From positions 124,001 to 188,000 of the forward strand of contig NZ_KQ949001.1 of NCBI RefSeq assembly GCF_001514265.1: a stretch of 64,000 bases of DNA. Reading direction: 5' to 3'. Below are positions 50,343 to 59,195 of the stretch, in pieces. Within the stretch, counting starts at the first letter, position 1. The number at the start of each line of letters is the position of its first letter. The position numbers were made by a program, and so were the translations under genes. This stretch comes from Streptomyces resistomycificus. Its GTDB lineage: Bacteria > Actinomycetota > Actinomycetes > Streptomycetales > Streptomycetaceae. The notes beneath the pieces are model-generated. The model made no database searches. It was not told where the DNA came from and worked only from the letters and a program-made list of their open reading frames with translations.

Positions 50343-51677
50343 ATGACCCGGCGTCATGGTTACGCCCTGCTCGCCGCGATCCTTTCCGCGATCGTGGCCC
50401 TGTCCGCCGCCATCTACGTCGGAGTGACGACCGACTCCGGTACGCAGGACCGGAACACCCTGGCGGGCCCCCGCATCCCCCACAACTCCGCCGCCCCGGC
50501 CTCCACGGCCGTCTGGGTCGGCTCCTGGTCCGCGTCGCCGGTCGGCGCCGAACCCGGCACCGAGACCGCCGGCCTGGCGGGCCGCTCGGTGCGCAACGTC
50601 GTCCACGCCGGCATCGGTGGTACGAGTGCCCGCATCACGCTGTCCAATCTCTACGGCCAGTCGCCGCTGACCATCACGCACGCCTCGATCGCCCTCTCGG
50701 CCACCGCCGACACCGCCGAGGCGGTCGCGGACACCATGCGGCGGCTGACCTTCGGCGGCAACACCGTCGTGGTCGTCCCGGCCGGGCAGCAGGTGCTGAG
50801 CGACGCCGTCAGCCTCCGGATCCCGGCGGGCTCCGACGTGCTGGTCACCACCTACTCCCCCACCCGCTCCGGCCCGGTCACCTACCACCCGCACGCCCGC
50901 CAGACCTCGTACGCCGCCGTCGGCGACCGTACCGAGGACACCGCGGCGGCCGCGTACACCGAACGGACCGAGTACTGGCGCTATCTGACCGCGCTGGACG
51001 TGCTGAGTGACGAGGCCGTGGGCACCGTCGTGGCCTTCGGCGACTCGCTCACCGACGGCGTCGGCTCCACCGCGAACGCCAACCACCGCTGGACCGACCT
51101 CCTGTCCCAGCGGCTGCGCACGGCGCTGGCGGCGGGCCGCGACCTGCCCCGCTACAGCGTCGTCAACCAGGGGATCGGCGGCAACCAGGTCCTCGCCGAC
51201 GGCCTCGGCCGCCCCGCCGAGAACCAGGCCGGCGTGGACCGCTTCGCCCGGGACGTGCTGGGCCGGGCGAACGTCAAGATCGTCGTCGTCGACCTCGGCA
51301 TCAACGACATCCTGCGCAACCCCCGGCTGGCCGACCCCGACGCGATCGTCGAGGGCCTGCGCACCCTGGTCCGCCAGGCCCACGCCCGCGGCATCAAGGT
51401 CGTCGGCGCGACACTCATGCCCTTCGGCGGCCACCGCGGCTACACCGACGCCCGCGAGTCCGTACGGCAGCAGATCAACGCCGAGATCCGCGCGGGGCGG
51501 GTCTACGACGCCGTCGTCGACTTCGACCAGGCCGTCCGGGACCCGTACGACCCGCGCAGGTTCCGCTCCGACTACGACTCGGGCGATCATCTGCACCCGA
51601 GCGACAAGGGGTACGAGCGGATGGCGGAGTCCTTCGACCTGGACGACCTGAAGGGCGCCGCGCCGGCCGAGCTGTAG
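50343..51677 (+). CDS. Secreted SGNH/GDSL hydrolase
   Basis: The 444-residue protein has a signal peptide or anchor (YALLAAILSAIVALSAAIYV), a linker, a beta-rich N-terminal lobe with WVGSWSASPVGA, and the SGNH core: GDSLTDGVGST (nucleophile Ser), QGIGGNQVL (oxyanion Gly/Asn), LGINDIL (Asn), and DSGDHLHPSDKGY (Asp-x-x-His). This is the extracellular lipase/esterase group related to Streptomyces rimosus lipase-like rhamnogalacturonan acetylesterases. GAGGAG occurs 11 bases before the ATG at 50343. Confidence 0.9.
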   Translation: MTRRHGYALLAAILSAIVALSAAIYVGVTTDSGTQDRNTLAGPRIPHNSAAPASTAVWVGSWSASPVGAEPGTETAGLAGRSVRNVVHAGIGGTSARITLSNLYGQSPLTITHASIALSATADTAEAVADTMRRLTFGGNTVVVVPAGQQVLSDAVSLRIPAGSDVLVTTYSPTRSGPVTYHPHARQTSYAAVGDRTEDTAAAAYTERTEYWRYLTALDVLSDEAVGTVVAFGDSLTDGVGSTANANHRWTDLLSQRLRTALAAGRDLPRYSVVNQGIGGNQVLADGLGRPAENQAGVDRFARDVLGRANVKIVVVDLGINDILRNPRLADPDAIVEGLRTLVRQAHARGIKVVGATLMPFGGHRGYTDARESVRQQINAEIRAGRVYDAVVDFDQAVRDPYDPRRFRSDYDSGDHLHPSDKGYERMAESFDLDDLKGAAPAEL

Positions 51678-51718
51678 GGCCGGCCGGCCCGCAGGGCCGC
51701 CACCCGGGCAGGCGCCGC

Positions 51719-52516
51719 TCAGTGATCCCCGTCCCGGCGCCTGTCCCGCCGCTCCCGCATCAGGTCCCGGTGCCCGTCGTGCATCCGCCGGTGCGCGTCC
51801 CGCACGTCCTCCCGGAACGACTGCCCCAGCTCGCGCGCCGACGTCCCGCGGTCCAGCTTCTGCTGTCGGCGCTCCTCCTTGAGCTGCTGCCGCTCGGCCC
51901 GGGTGAGCTTGCGCTCCACGCCGACGCCACCCCAGAAGGCGAAGCCCGTCACGATCACACGCGGGGCGCCGGGGTCGCCCGGCACCCCCTCCTCGCGCTG
52001 GTCGAAGCCGCCCATGACGCCGATGCCGCGGACGACGACCTCGACGCCGGGCGGCACGATCACCTGCATCCCGCCCATGATCGCGATGCAGTTGATCTCG
52101 ACCTCGCCGGCCGCGAAGTTCGCCTCACGCAGGTCGATCTCGCCGCCGCCCCAGAACGCGAAGCAGTTGAACCGCCTCGGCACCGTCCAGCGGCCCCTGC
52201 GCTGGAACCCCGACATGACGGCCACCGCCCACGTCGAGGTCCCCTCGCCGCCGACGATCCGTCCCGCCCAACTCCCGCTCCCGGCGGGCTCCTTGGTCAT
52301 CGACACCCGAGGAGCGGGCGCGGCCCCCGCGGCGGCCGGCAGATCCCGGGTGATCGGCGTGAGTTCGCCGTAGGTACGCGCCTTGTAGGTGGCGTCCAGC
52401 CGTTCCTCGAACTCCTCCATGTCGAGGCGCCCCTCCGCGAGAGCGTCCTGCAGGATCTCGGCGACTCGTTCACGATCGGCGTCGGAGGCGCGCAGCTCCG
52501 GGGCATCCTCGGTCAT
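51719..52516 (-). CDS. DUF1707 and LiaF-like C-terminal domain protein
   Basis: The 265-residue protein starts with DUF1707 (LRASDADRERVAEILQDALAEGRLD, then FEERLDATYKARTYGEL) and ends in a LiaF-like beta domain (ALNCIAIMGGMQVIVPPGVEV-type; RGIGVMGGFD; GFAFWGGVGVERK) and a long Arg-rich tail. DUF1707/LiaF proteins sense cell-envelope stress in many actinobacteria. It is adjacent to the ABC exporter ATPase gene (32 bp), with the same strand and perhaps co-transcribed. Confidence 0.87.
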   Translation of the reverse strand: MTEDAPELRASDADRERVAEILQDALAEGRLDMEEFEERLDATYKARTYGELTPITRDLPAAAGAAPAPRVSMTKEPAGSGSWAGRIVGGEGTSTWAVAVMSGFQRRGRWTVPRRFNCFAFWGGGEIDLREANFAAGEVEINCIAIMGGMQVIVPPGVEVVVRGIGVMGGFDQREEGVPGDPGAPRVIVTGFAFWGGVGVERKLTRAERQQLKEERRQQKLDRGTSARELGQSFREDVRDAHRRMHDGHRDLMRERRDRRRDGDH

Positions 52517-52548
52517 ACCAGCAGCCTACGAGTTCCGGGCCGCGGGCA

Positions 52549-53565
52549 CTATGCGGTCGCCCTCTCGGACGGAGGGTCGGTGGTGTCCCCGAGGGAGTGC
52601 AGCATCTTCGCGATCACCGCCTCGATGTCCGGCTCCCGCACCGACAGGTCCACCAGCGGGTACTCCGCCGCGATCCGTGCCACCAGCGGCGCCGCCGACG
52701 CCGCCGCCGGGAACGCCAGCCACTGCCGCGGCCCGTCCACCTTCACCACCCGGGCGGGTGCCGGCGCCTCGATCGGCGGCAGCTCGCGCTCCAGGTCGAC
52801 CACCAGGATCCGCTCGCTGTCCCCCACCTCGTGCAGGCCGGTGAGCGGACCGTCGTACATCAGCCGGCCGTGGTCGATGACCATCACCCGCGAGCACAGC
52901 TGCTCGATGTCCTGGAGGTCGTGCGTGGTCAGCAGCACCGTCGTGCCGTGCTCGGCGTTCAACTCCCGCAGGAACTCCCGCACCTTGCCCTTGGAGACGA
53001 CGTCCAGACCGATCGTCGGCTCGTCGAGGTAGAGCACCTCCGGGTCGTGCAGCAGAGCCGCCACGATGTCGCCGCGCATCCGCTGACCTAGCGAGAGCTG
53101 CCGTACCGGCACGTCCAACAGGTCGCCGAGTTCGAGGAGTTCGACGAGACGGTCGAGGTTCTCGCGGTAGCGGGCGTCGGGAATCCGGTACATGCGGTGC
53201 ATCAGCCGGTAGGAGTCGAGCAGCGGCAGGTCCCACCACAGCGTCGTACGCTGCCCGAACACCACCCCGATCCGGTGCGCCAGCCGCGTCCGCTCCCGTG
53301 ACGGGTCGATGCCCGCGACCCGCAGCCGGCCGCCGCTCGGGGTCAGGATGCCGGTGAGCATCTTGATCGTCGTCGACTTCCCGGCGCCGTTCGGACCGAT
53401 GTAGCCGACCATCTCACCGCGCGCCACGGTGAAGGAGATCGAGTCGACCGCGCGCACCCGCCGCAGCTCCCGTCTCATGAAGCCGGTCTTCCTGTGCACG
53501 TCGAAGACCTTCTCGACGCGGTCCAGTTCGATGAACGCACTGTCCACCGCGAACGCACCCTTCAC
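52549..53565 (-). CDS. ABC transporter ATP-binding protein (exporter type)
   Basis: The 338-residue protein has Walker A GPNGAGKST (57-65), signature LSLGQ, Walker B VLYLDEPTIGLD, and the H-loop TTHDL, followed by a C-terminal extension (LVVDLERELPPIEAPAPAR onward) of unknown role, typical of the NatA/ABC-2-linked class. The GTG at 53563-53565 has AGGGG 7 bases upstream. It lies 10 bp from the next gene, two permeases, so the three form an exporter operon read right to left. Confidence 0.92.
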   Translation of the reverse strand: MKGAFAVDSAFIELDRVEKVFDVHRKTGFMRRELRRVRAVDSISFTVARGEMVGYIGPNGAGKSTTIKMLTGILTPSGGRLRVAGIDPSRERTRLAHRIGVVFGQRTTLWWDLPLLDSYRLMHRMYRIPDARYRENLDRLVELLELGDLLDVPVRQLSLGQRMRGDIVAALLHDPEVLYLDEPTIGLDVVSKGKVREFLRELNAEHGTTVLLTTHDLQDIEQLCSRVMVIDHGRLMYDGPLTGLHEVGDSERILVVDLERELPPIEAPAPARVVKVDGPRQWLAFPAAASAAPLVARIAAEYPLVDLSVREPDIEAVIAKMLHSLGDTTDPPSERATA

Positions 53566-53575
53566 CCGAGAACCC

Positions 53576-54451
53576 CTAACTTCCCGTACTCCGATAGGAC
53601 CGAAGCCCCGCCCGCCACGCGAGACCGGCCAGCGCACAGCAGGCCGCCGCCACCAGCGGCGGCAGGAAGGCCGCCCACCCCGGCAGGCCCAGCGGAAGCG
53701 GCATCCCCAGCACATAGGTCGCGGGCACCCAGTTGACGAAGGCCAGCGGCAGCACGAAGGTCACCCCGCGCACCAGCTCCGTCGCGAACAGCGTCGGCGG
53801 GTACTGCAACAACGTCGTGCCGCCGTACGTGAACGCGTTCTGCACCTCCGCCGCGTCCTGCGCCACGAACTGGAAGGACGCGCCCGCCACGAACACCGCG
53901 CAGAAGATCGCGGCGCCGCTCACCAGCATCACCGGCATCAGCAGCACCTTCGCCCAGGTCCAGTCGATGTCCACGGTGGCCAGCGCGTAGCCGAGCACCA
54001 GGACGCCCTGGGTGACCCGCCCCAGCCGGCGCAGCCCGAACTGGTCGGCGGCCATCTGCGCGAGCACCGGCGCCGGACGCACCATCAGGGTGTCCAGCGT
54101 GCCGTCGCGCACCCGCCGCCCCAGCTTCTCCATCGAGCCGACGGCCAGGTCGGCGAGGCCGAACGCGGTGCTGGACAGGCCGTAGAGGAAGGCGATCTGC
54201 GGCAGCGTGTAGCCACCGAGCTCGTCCACCCGCGAGAACATCAGCAGGACGGCGACGAAGTCGAGCGCGGTCGCCACGAAGTTGCCGAACGTGGTCATGA
54301 GGAAGGAGGCGCGGTAGGCCATCGTGGAGCGGATCCACATCGCGGTGATCATGCGGTAGGCGCGCAGCCCGTCGACCACCCGGCTCGACCTGGCCCCGAG
54401 GTCCTTCTCCACCGCCCAGTCCCGGCCCGCCACCCGGCCCGTCTCAGCCAC
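53576..54451 (-). CDS. ABC-2 family transporter permease A
   Basis: The 291-residue protein has six hydrophobic segments and the ABC-2 type pattern: RAYRMITAMWIRSTMAYRAS at the N terminus, ARDGTLDTLMVRPAPVLAQ as the coupling-loop motif and the C-terminal LPLGLPGWAAFLPPLVAAA helix. It pairs with the other permease, starting within its 3' end (8-bp overlap). Together with the ATPase it likely exports a lipid, peptide or polysaccharide, or a drug. Confidence 0.9.
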   Translation of the reverse strand: MAETGRVAGRDWAVEKDLGARSSRVVDGLRAYRMITAMWIRSTMAYRASFLMTTFGNFVATALDFVAVLLMFSRVDELGGYTLPQIAFLYGLSSTAFGLADLAVGSMEKLGRRVRDGTLDTLMVRPAPVLAQMAADQFGLRRLGRVTQGVLVLGYALATVDIDWTWAKVLLMPVMLVSGAAIFCAVFVAGASFQFVAQDAAEVQNAFTYGGTTLLQYPPTLFATELVRGVTFVLPLAFVNWVPATYVLGMPLPLGLPGWAAFLPPLVAAACCALAGLAWRAGLRSYRSTGS

Positions 54452-55244
54452 CCTGGACCACCACCCGGCGCGCCGCCACCGACTGCACCAGCCGCCCCGC
54501 CGCCAGCAGCGCCACCGCCCACCCCGCCTGGAAGGCGTACGTGGGCAGCGGGTCGGCGTGCCCCAGCAGCAGGTCGGCGGGGGCCTGGAGCAGCGACGAC
54601 CACGGCAGGGCCCTCACGACCTCGCCGAGCGCACCCGGGAAGACGTTCAGCGGCAGCACCATCCCCGAGCAGAACCACCCGGTGAGCATCGCCATCTGCG
54701 TCACACCCGTGCCGTCCATCAGCCAGAACGCGGTCAGCGCCACCAGATAGCGGATCCCGAAACTCACCAGCATCCCGAGCAGCACGGCGACCAGGAACGC
54801 CGCCCACGTCGACACGTCCGTGGGCAGCGCGAGGTCGAAGACCAGCGCCCCGAACACGAAGGGCAGCACCCCGCGCCCCAGCAGCTCGAACGCCGCCCGG
54901 CCCAGGTCCGCCGCCAGCCACCACAGCTGGAGGTCGGCCGGCCGGAACAGGTCGACCGCTATGTCCCCCGTACGGATGCGCTCCATCAGCTCGCCCTCGA
55001 CGCCGCCGCCCCCGCTGGCCAGCGTCTTGAACAGCGACTGGCCGATCCACACGTAGGTGACCGCCTGCGCCAGGTCGTAGCCCCCCAGATGCGGCCGCTC
55101 GTCCCACAGGGCCGTGTACGTGTAGACCAGGATCAGCCCGAAGACCGTGTTGGTGAACACCCCCGCCGCCGTGGCGGCCCGATACGTCGCGTACCTTCGG
55201 AAGCCCCCCGCCGCGACGGTCGCGTACAACCGGCCCGTACCCAC
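54444..55244 (-). CDS. ABC-2 family transporter permease B
   Basis: The 266-residue protein contains six hydrophobic helices (TAAGVFTNTVFGLILVYTY, YDLAQAVTYVWIGQSLFK, LGRGVLPFVFGALVFDLAL, WAAFLVAVLLGMLVSFG, and others) and LMERIRTGDIAVDLFRPADL, matching ABC2_membrane_6. The start GTG 55244 has GAGG nine bases upstream. It is the first gene of the exporter operon, divergent from the PBP gene at 55449. Confidence 0.88.
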   Translation of the reverse strand: MGTGRLYATVAAGGFRRYATYRAATAAGVFTNTVFGLILVYTYTALWDERPHLGGYDLAQAVTYVWIGQSLFKTLASGGGGVEGELMERIRTGDIAVDLFRPADLQLWWLAADLGRAAFELLGRGVLPFVFGALVFDLALPTDVSTWAAFLVAVLLGMLVSFGIRYLVALTAFWLMDGTGVTQMAMLTGWFCSGMVLPLNVFPGALGEVVRALPWSSLLQAPADLLLGHADPLPTYAFQAGWAVALLAAGRLVQSVAARRVVVQGG

Positions 55245-55448
55245 GCGCACCGTCCTCAAGGCCCTGTAGACACCGAAGCGCAGGAGCCTAGTGCGCGGGC
55301 TGTGCCGCACGCCACGCGTTTTCCGGGCGAGTGCGTGCCGATTCCCGGGAACGGAACGGGTGGTGCGAGAGTCTTCAACTGGGGGCGCAGAAGGCGTACG
55401 AGGCGTACGGGAACGTAAGCAGCAGCGAAACAGGAGTCCGTGCACGAC

Positions 55449-57872
55449 ATGAGCGACGAGCCGCAGCCGCAGCAGCCGACCCAGGGCTGGGCCCCACGAG
55501 ACCCCCAGGCGGCTGCCGAGCCCTCCGGGCAGGACGGCAAGAAGGCCAAGCGGCCCAAGCGCACCGGCTGGCGGCGGATCATCCCGACCTGGCGGATGGT
55601 GCTCGGCACCTTCGTCGTCGGCGTCCTGCTCCTGGCCGGCCTGTTCTTCCTCGGCTACTCCCTGGTCAAGATCCCGCCGGCCAACGCCTTCGCCACCAAA
55701 CAGAGCAACGTCTACCTCTACGCCGACGGCAGCCAGCTCGCCCGCGACGGCGAGGTCAACCGCGAGAACGTCTCCCTCGCGCAGGTCTCCAAGGAAGCCC
55801 AGCACGCCGTCCTGGCCGCCGAGGACCGCGACTTCTACACCGAGTCCGCCATCGACCCCAAGGCGATGCTCCGCGCCGGGTGGAACACCGCGACCGGCAA
55901 GGGCAAGCAGTCCGGCTCGACGATCACCCAGCAGTACGTGAAGAACTACTACCTGGCCCAGGAACAGACCGTCACCCGCAAGGTGAAGGAGTTCTTCATC
56001 TCGATCAAGCTGGACCGCACCGAGTCGAAGGACCAGATCCTCGAGGGCTACCTCAACACCAGCTACTTCGGCCGCAACGCCTACGGCATCCAGTCCGCCG
56101 CCCAGGCCTACTACGGCATCGACGCCGCCGACCTGAACGCGGCCCAGGGCGCCTACCTCGCCGCTCTGGTCAACGCGCCCAGCGAGTACGACGTCGTCGC
56201 CCACCCCGGGAACAAGGCCGCCGCGCAGGCCCGCTGGAACTACGTCCTGGACGGCATGGTCACCAAGGGCTGGCTCAGCGCCTCGGAGCGCTCCGGCATG
56301 AAGTTCCCGATGCCGAAGGAGGCCACCGTCTCCACCGGGATGTCCGGGCAGCGCGGCTACATCGTCACCGCGATCAAGGACTACCTGAGCGACAACAAGA
56401 TCCTCACCTCCGACCAGCTCGACGCCGGCGGCTACCGCATCACCACCACGCTGGAGAAGAGCAAGCAGGACGCCTTCGTCGACGCGGTCAACGACCAGCT
56501 GATGGACAAGCTGGACAAGAAGAACCGCAAGGTCGACACCTACGTCCGCGCGGGCGGCGCCGCCGTCGACCCCAAGACCGGCAAGGTCGTCGCCATGTAC
56601 GGCGGCATCGACTACGTGAAGCAGTACACGAACAACGCCACCCGCGGTGACTTCCAGGTCGGCTCCACCTTCAAGCCGTTCGTGTTCACCTCCGCCGTCC
56701 AGAACGGCTCCACCACGCAGGACGGCCGCACGATCACCCCGAACACCATCTACGACGGCACCAACAAGCGGCCCGTCGTCGGCTGGGACGGCGGCTCCTA
56801 CGACCCCGAGAACGAGGACCAGGGCAACTACGGCGACATCACCGTGCGCGAGGCCACCGACAAGTCCGTCAACTCGGTGTACGCGCAGATGGCCGTGGAC
56901 GTCGGCTCCGACAAGGTCAAGGAGACCGCGATCGACCTCGGCATCCCGGCCGACACCCCTGACCTGACCGCGTCCCCGTCCATCGCGCTCGGCCCGTCCA
57001 CCGCCAGCGTCCTCGACATGGCGGAGGCCTACGCGACGCTCGCCAACCACGGCAAGCACGGCACGTACACGATGATCAAGAAGATCACCAAGGACGGCGT
57101 GAGCGACGTCGATCTGCCCAAGCAGAAGACCAGGCAGGCCGTCAGCCGCCAGGCCGCCGACACCACCACCTCCGTCCTGCGGAGCGTCGTGGACAACGGC
57201 ACCGCCACCGCCGCCCAGGCCGCCGGCCGCCCCGCCGCGGGCAAGACCGGTACCGCCGAGGAGGACACCGCCGCCTGGTTCGCCGGCTACACCCCCGACC
57301 TCGCCACCGTCGTCTCCGTCATGGGCCAGGACCCGGTCACGGCCGCCCACAAGTCGCTGTACGGCGCGATGGGCCTCGACCGGATCAACGGCGGCGGGGC
57401 GCCGACCGAGATCTGGGCGCAGTTCACCAAGGACGCCCTCAAGGACAAGCCGGTCACCGACTTCGACCTCGTCCTCCAGCCGGGCGCCGACGTGATCCAG
57501 GCCCCGCCGTCCGACACCCCCAGCGATCCCGGCACCGGTGACGAGAACACCGGTGGCACCACGGACGGCAGCACCGGAGACCAGGACACCGGCGGCACCA
57601 CCGGGGACACCACCGACGGAGGCACCACCACCGACGGCGGCACCACCGACGGCACCACCGGAGACCAGGACACCGGCGGCACCACCGGGGACACCACCGA
57701 CGGAGGCACCACCACCGATGGCGGCGCCACCGACGGCACCACCGGGGACACCACCGGCGGCGACACCGCCACGGGCGGCACCACCGGAGACACGACCGGC
57801 GGCGACACCGGAGGCACCACGGGCGGCACGACCACCGGGCCGGGCCCGCAGCTGACAACGCGAAGGCCGTAA
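55449..57872 (+). CDS. Class A penicillin-binding protein (transglycosylase/transpeptidase) with repetitive Thr/Gly tail
   Basis: The 807-residue protein has a cytoplasmic Pro/Gln-rich start, one TM (MVLGTFVVGVLLLAGLFFLG), a GT51 domain (AVLAAEDRDFYTESAIDP; SGSTITQQYVKN; RTESKDQILEGYLNT; GRNAYGIQSAAQAYYG), and a transpeptidase domain with the SxxK motif GSTFKPF, SxN in DKSVNSV, and KTGTAEE. It makes and cross-links glycan. After residue about 690 the tail is Thr/Gly/Asp repeats (GDQDTGGTTGDTTDGG type) with no anchor. AGGAG lies at 55432-55436; GTG 55440 or ATG 55449 may start it. Confidence 0.93.
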   Translation: MSDEPQPQQPTQGWAPRDPQAAAEPSGQDGKKAKRPKRTGWRRIIPTWRMVLGTFVVGVLLLAGLFFLGYSLVKIPPANAFATKQSNVYLYADGSQLARDGEVNRENVSLAQVSKEAQHAVLAAEDRDFYTESAIDPKAMLRAGWNTATGKGKQSGSTITQQYVKNYYLAQEQTVTRKVKEFFISIKLDRTESKDQILEGYLNTSYFGRNAYGIQSAAQAYYGIDAADLNAAQGAYLAALVNAPSEYDVVAHPGNKAAAQARWNYVLDGMVTKGWLSASERSGMKFPMPKEATVSTGMSGQRGYIVTAIKDYLSDNKILTSDQLDAGGYRITTTLEKSKQDAFVDAVNDQLMDKLDKKNRKVDTYVRAGGAAVDPKTGKVVAMYGGIDYVKQYTNNATRGDFQVGSTFKPFVFTSAVQNGSTTQDGRTITPNTIYDGTNKRPVVGWDGGSYDPENEDQGNYGDITVREATDKSVNSVYAQMAVDVGSDKVKETAIDLGIPADTPDLTASPSIALGPSTASVLDMAEAYATLANHGKHGTYTMIKKITKDGVSDVDLPKQKTRQAVSRQAADTTTSVLRSVVDNGTATAAQAAGRPAAGKTGTAEEDTAAWFAGYTPDLATVVSVMGQDPVTAAHKSLYGAMGLDRINGGGAPTEIWAQFTKDALKDKPVTDFDLVLQPGADVIQAPPSDTPSDPGTGDENTGGTTDGSTGDQDTGGTTGDTTDGGTTTDGGTTDGTTGDQDTGGTTGDTTDGGTTTDGGATDGTTGDTTGGDTATGGTTGDTTGGDTGGTTGGTTTGPGPQLTTRRP
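57576..57743 (+). repeat. Tandem 84-bp coding duplication in the PBP tail
   Basis: Two nearly identical 84-bp units (57576-57659 and 57660-57743), each encoding a 28-residue segment beginning GDQDTGGTTGDTTDGG. Two single-base differences are seen (GAC/GAT and ACC/GCC). It is embedded in a broader Thr/Gly/Asp-rich stretch 57530-57850. Confidence 0.88.
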
Positions 57873-57888
57873 CGCCCGCCCCCCGGTC

Positions 57889-58209
57889 TCAGTGCCCGGA
57901 GGTCGCCTTCAGCCCCACCACGGCGACCAGCAGCAGACACACGAAGAAGATCCGGGCGGCGGTCGCCGGCTCCCCCAGCACCACCATGCCGAACACCGCC
58001 GCCCCGGCCGCCCCGATCCCGACCCACACGCCGTACGCGGTACCGATGGGCAGGGACCTCGCGGCGTACGACAGCAGCAGCATGCTGGCGACGATGCCCG
58101 CCCCGGTGAACAGGCTGGGGACCAGCCGGGTGAAACCGTCGGTGTACTTCATGCCGACCGACCAGCCGACCTCGAGCAGACCGGCGACGACGAGCAGAAC
58201 CCAGGCCAT
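57889..58209 (-). CDS. sugE: SugE/Gdx type small multidrug resistance (guanidinium) exporter
   Basis: The 106-residue protein is a four-TM SMR transporter; the pattern WVLLVVAGLLEVGWSVGMKY with the essential Glu at position 13, SLPIGTAYGVWVGIGAAGA and VFGMVVLGEPA is that of the SugE/Gdx branch. Gdx proteins export guanidinium. The guanidine-III riboswitch 58247-58288 in its leader supports this function. GGAGG is 7 bases before the ATG. It converges on the PBP gene (16-bp gap). Confidence 0.92.
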   Translation of the reverse strand: MAWVLLVVAGLLEVGWSVGMKYTDGFTRLVPSLFTGAGIVASMLLLSYAARSLPIGTAYGVWVGIGAAGAAVFGMVVLGEPATAARIFFVCLLLVAVVGLKATSGH

Positions 58210-58246
58210 GGGAGAACCTCCGAGAGACGGGCGGACTGGCGTACGT

Positions 58247-58288
58247 GCGTCGTCTTTGCCTGTCCCGGTACGGCGCGTCTCGTCGGGG
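58247..58288 (-). ncRNA. Guanidine-III (ykkC-III) riboswitch
   Basis: On the minus strand the 42-nt segment keeps the consensus blocks CGACGAG, GCGCCGUACC and CAGG(N)AAAGACG, which match the characterised Thermobifida fusca aptamer almost position by position (recalled). P1 is CCCG with CGGG; P2 would have one C-A mismatch. It ends 37 nt before the sugE start codon. Confidence 0.85.
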
Positions 58289-58360
58289 TCCTTCGAATGT
58301 AGCAAGAAACGGCGACGGGGGCCGGTGACGATCGTCACCGGCCCCCGTCGCACCGTTGAT

Positions 58361-58717
58361 TCAGAGGTACAGCCCGGTCGAGTCCTCGGCTCCCTCGAAC
58401 CGGTCCGCGGCCACGGCGTGCAGATCACGCTCACGCATCAGCACGTAGGCGACGCCCCGCACCTCCACCTCGGCCCGGTCCTCCGGGTCGTACAGCACCC
58501 GGTCACCGATCTCCACGGTGCGCACGTTCTGCCCCACCGCGACGACCTCCGCCCAGGCCAGCCGCCGGCCGACCGCCGCGGTGGCCGGAATCAGGATCCC
58601 GCCACCGGAACGCCGCTCGCCCTCGCTGGTGTCCTGCCGCACGAGTACCCGGTCGTGCAGCATCCGGATGGGCAGCTTGTCGTGCCGGCTGCTGTGCTCG
58701 TTTCTGTTGGCGCTCAC
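58361..58717 (-). CDS. GroES-like co-chaperonin family protein
   Basis: The 118-residue protein has the Cpn10 fold: PIRMLHDRVLVRQD at the start, GGILIPATA, WAEVVAVGQNVRTVEIGDRVLYD, and a mobile-loop position. A short N-terminal extension (SANRNEHSSRHDK) is extra compared with GroES. It is a second, divergent copy type in Streptomyces. The start is a GTG at 58715-58717. Not in a groEL operon; co-chaperone function or another scaffold role is open. Confidence 0.88.
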   Translation of the reverse strand: MSANRNEHSSRHDKLPIRMLHDRVLVRQDTSEGERRSGGGILIPATAAVGRRLAWAEVVAVGQNVRTVEIGDRVLYDPEDRAEVEVRGVAYVLMRERDLHAVAADRFEGAEDSTGLYL

Positions 58718-58761
58718 GCCTCTGAACCTACCTGCCTTTACCAGCCACGGACTCCGCCGGG

Positions 58762-59091
58762 TCAGCCCTTGCGCCGCCGGGTGCCCAGGGCCAGCAGCCC
58801 CACGACACCCACCACGACGAGGGCCACGGGCACGACCCGCTCCAGCCGGGGCGCGCCCTCCTCGTCGACGAACTGCGCCTTCACATCGCTCACGGCCCGG
58901 TTGACCCCTACATAGGCACGGCCGAGCGTGTGGTCGATGTTGGAGACGACCTTGGCCTTGGCATCGCCCACGATCGTCTTGGGGTGCACCCGCACCCCGA
59001 TCTCGTCGAGCGTCTCGGCGAGCATCTCGCGGCGGCGCTTGATGTCCGCCTCGATCTGCGCCGGGGTTCTCGTGTCCGACGTGTCCGCCAC
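58762..59091 (-). CDS. DUF3618 membrane protein
   Basis: The 109-residue product starts with the DUF3618 helix (RTPAQIEADIKRRREMLAET), continues with GVRVHPKTIVGDAKAKV, and ends in one TM (RVVPVALVVVGVVGLLALG) with basic tail RRRKG. It is found near the cell membrane in actinobacteria, with unknown function. GTG 59091 has GGAGG seven bases upstream. The GroES-like gene follows 44 bp downstream; they could form an operon. Confidence 0.9.
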   Translation of the reverse strand: MADTSDTRTPAQIEADIKRRREMLAETLDEIGVRVHPKTIVGDAKAKVVSNIDHTLGRAYVGVNRAVSDVKAQFVDEEGAPRLERVVPVALVVVGVVGLLALGTRRRKG

Positions 59092-59195
59092 CGTGGGGCC
59101 TCCGAAGTCAGCTGATACCTGTTGCTGCCTGTTGCGGACAGTCTGTCAGCTCTGTGCGCCGCCGCACTGTCAGGACCCCCCGTTACGCTAGACCG

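Noticed and set aside
48789..51596. Very long minus-strand frame across the DUF445 and SGNH genes
   Set aside because: High-GC antisense frame; the DUF445 and SGNH proteins in other frames have clear family motifs and proper starts.
54444..57350. Long frame antisense to the PBP gene running into permease B
   Set aside because: It has no start site of its own; the antisense part mirrors the PBP codon bias, and the real permease starts at 55244 with a ribosome binding site.
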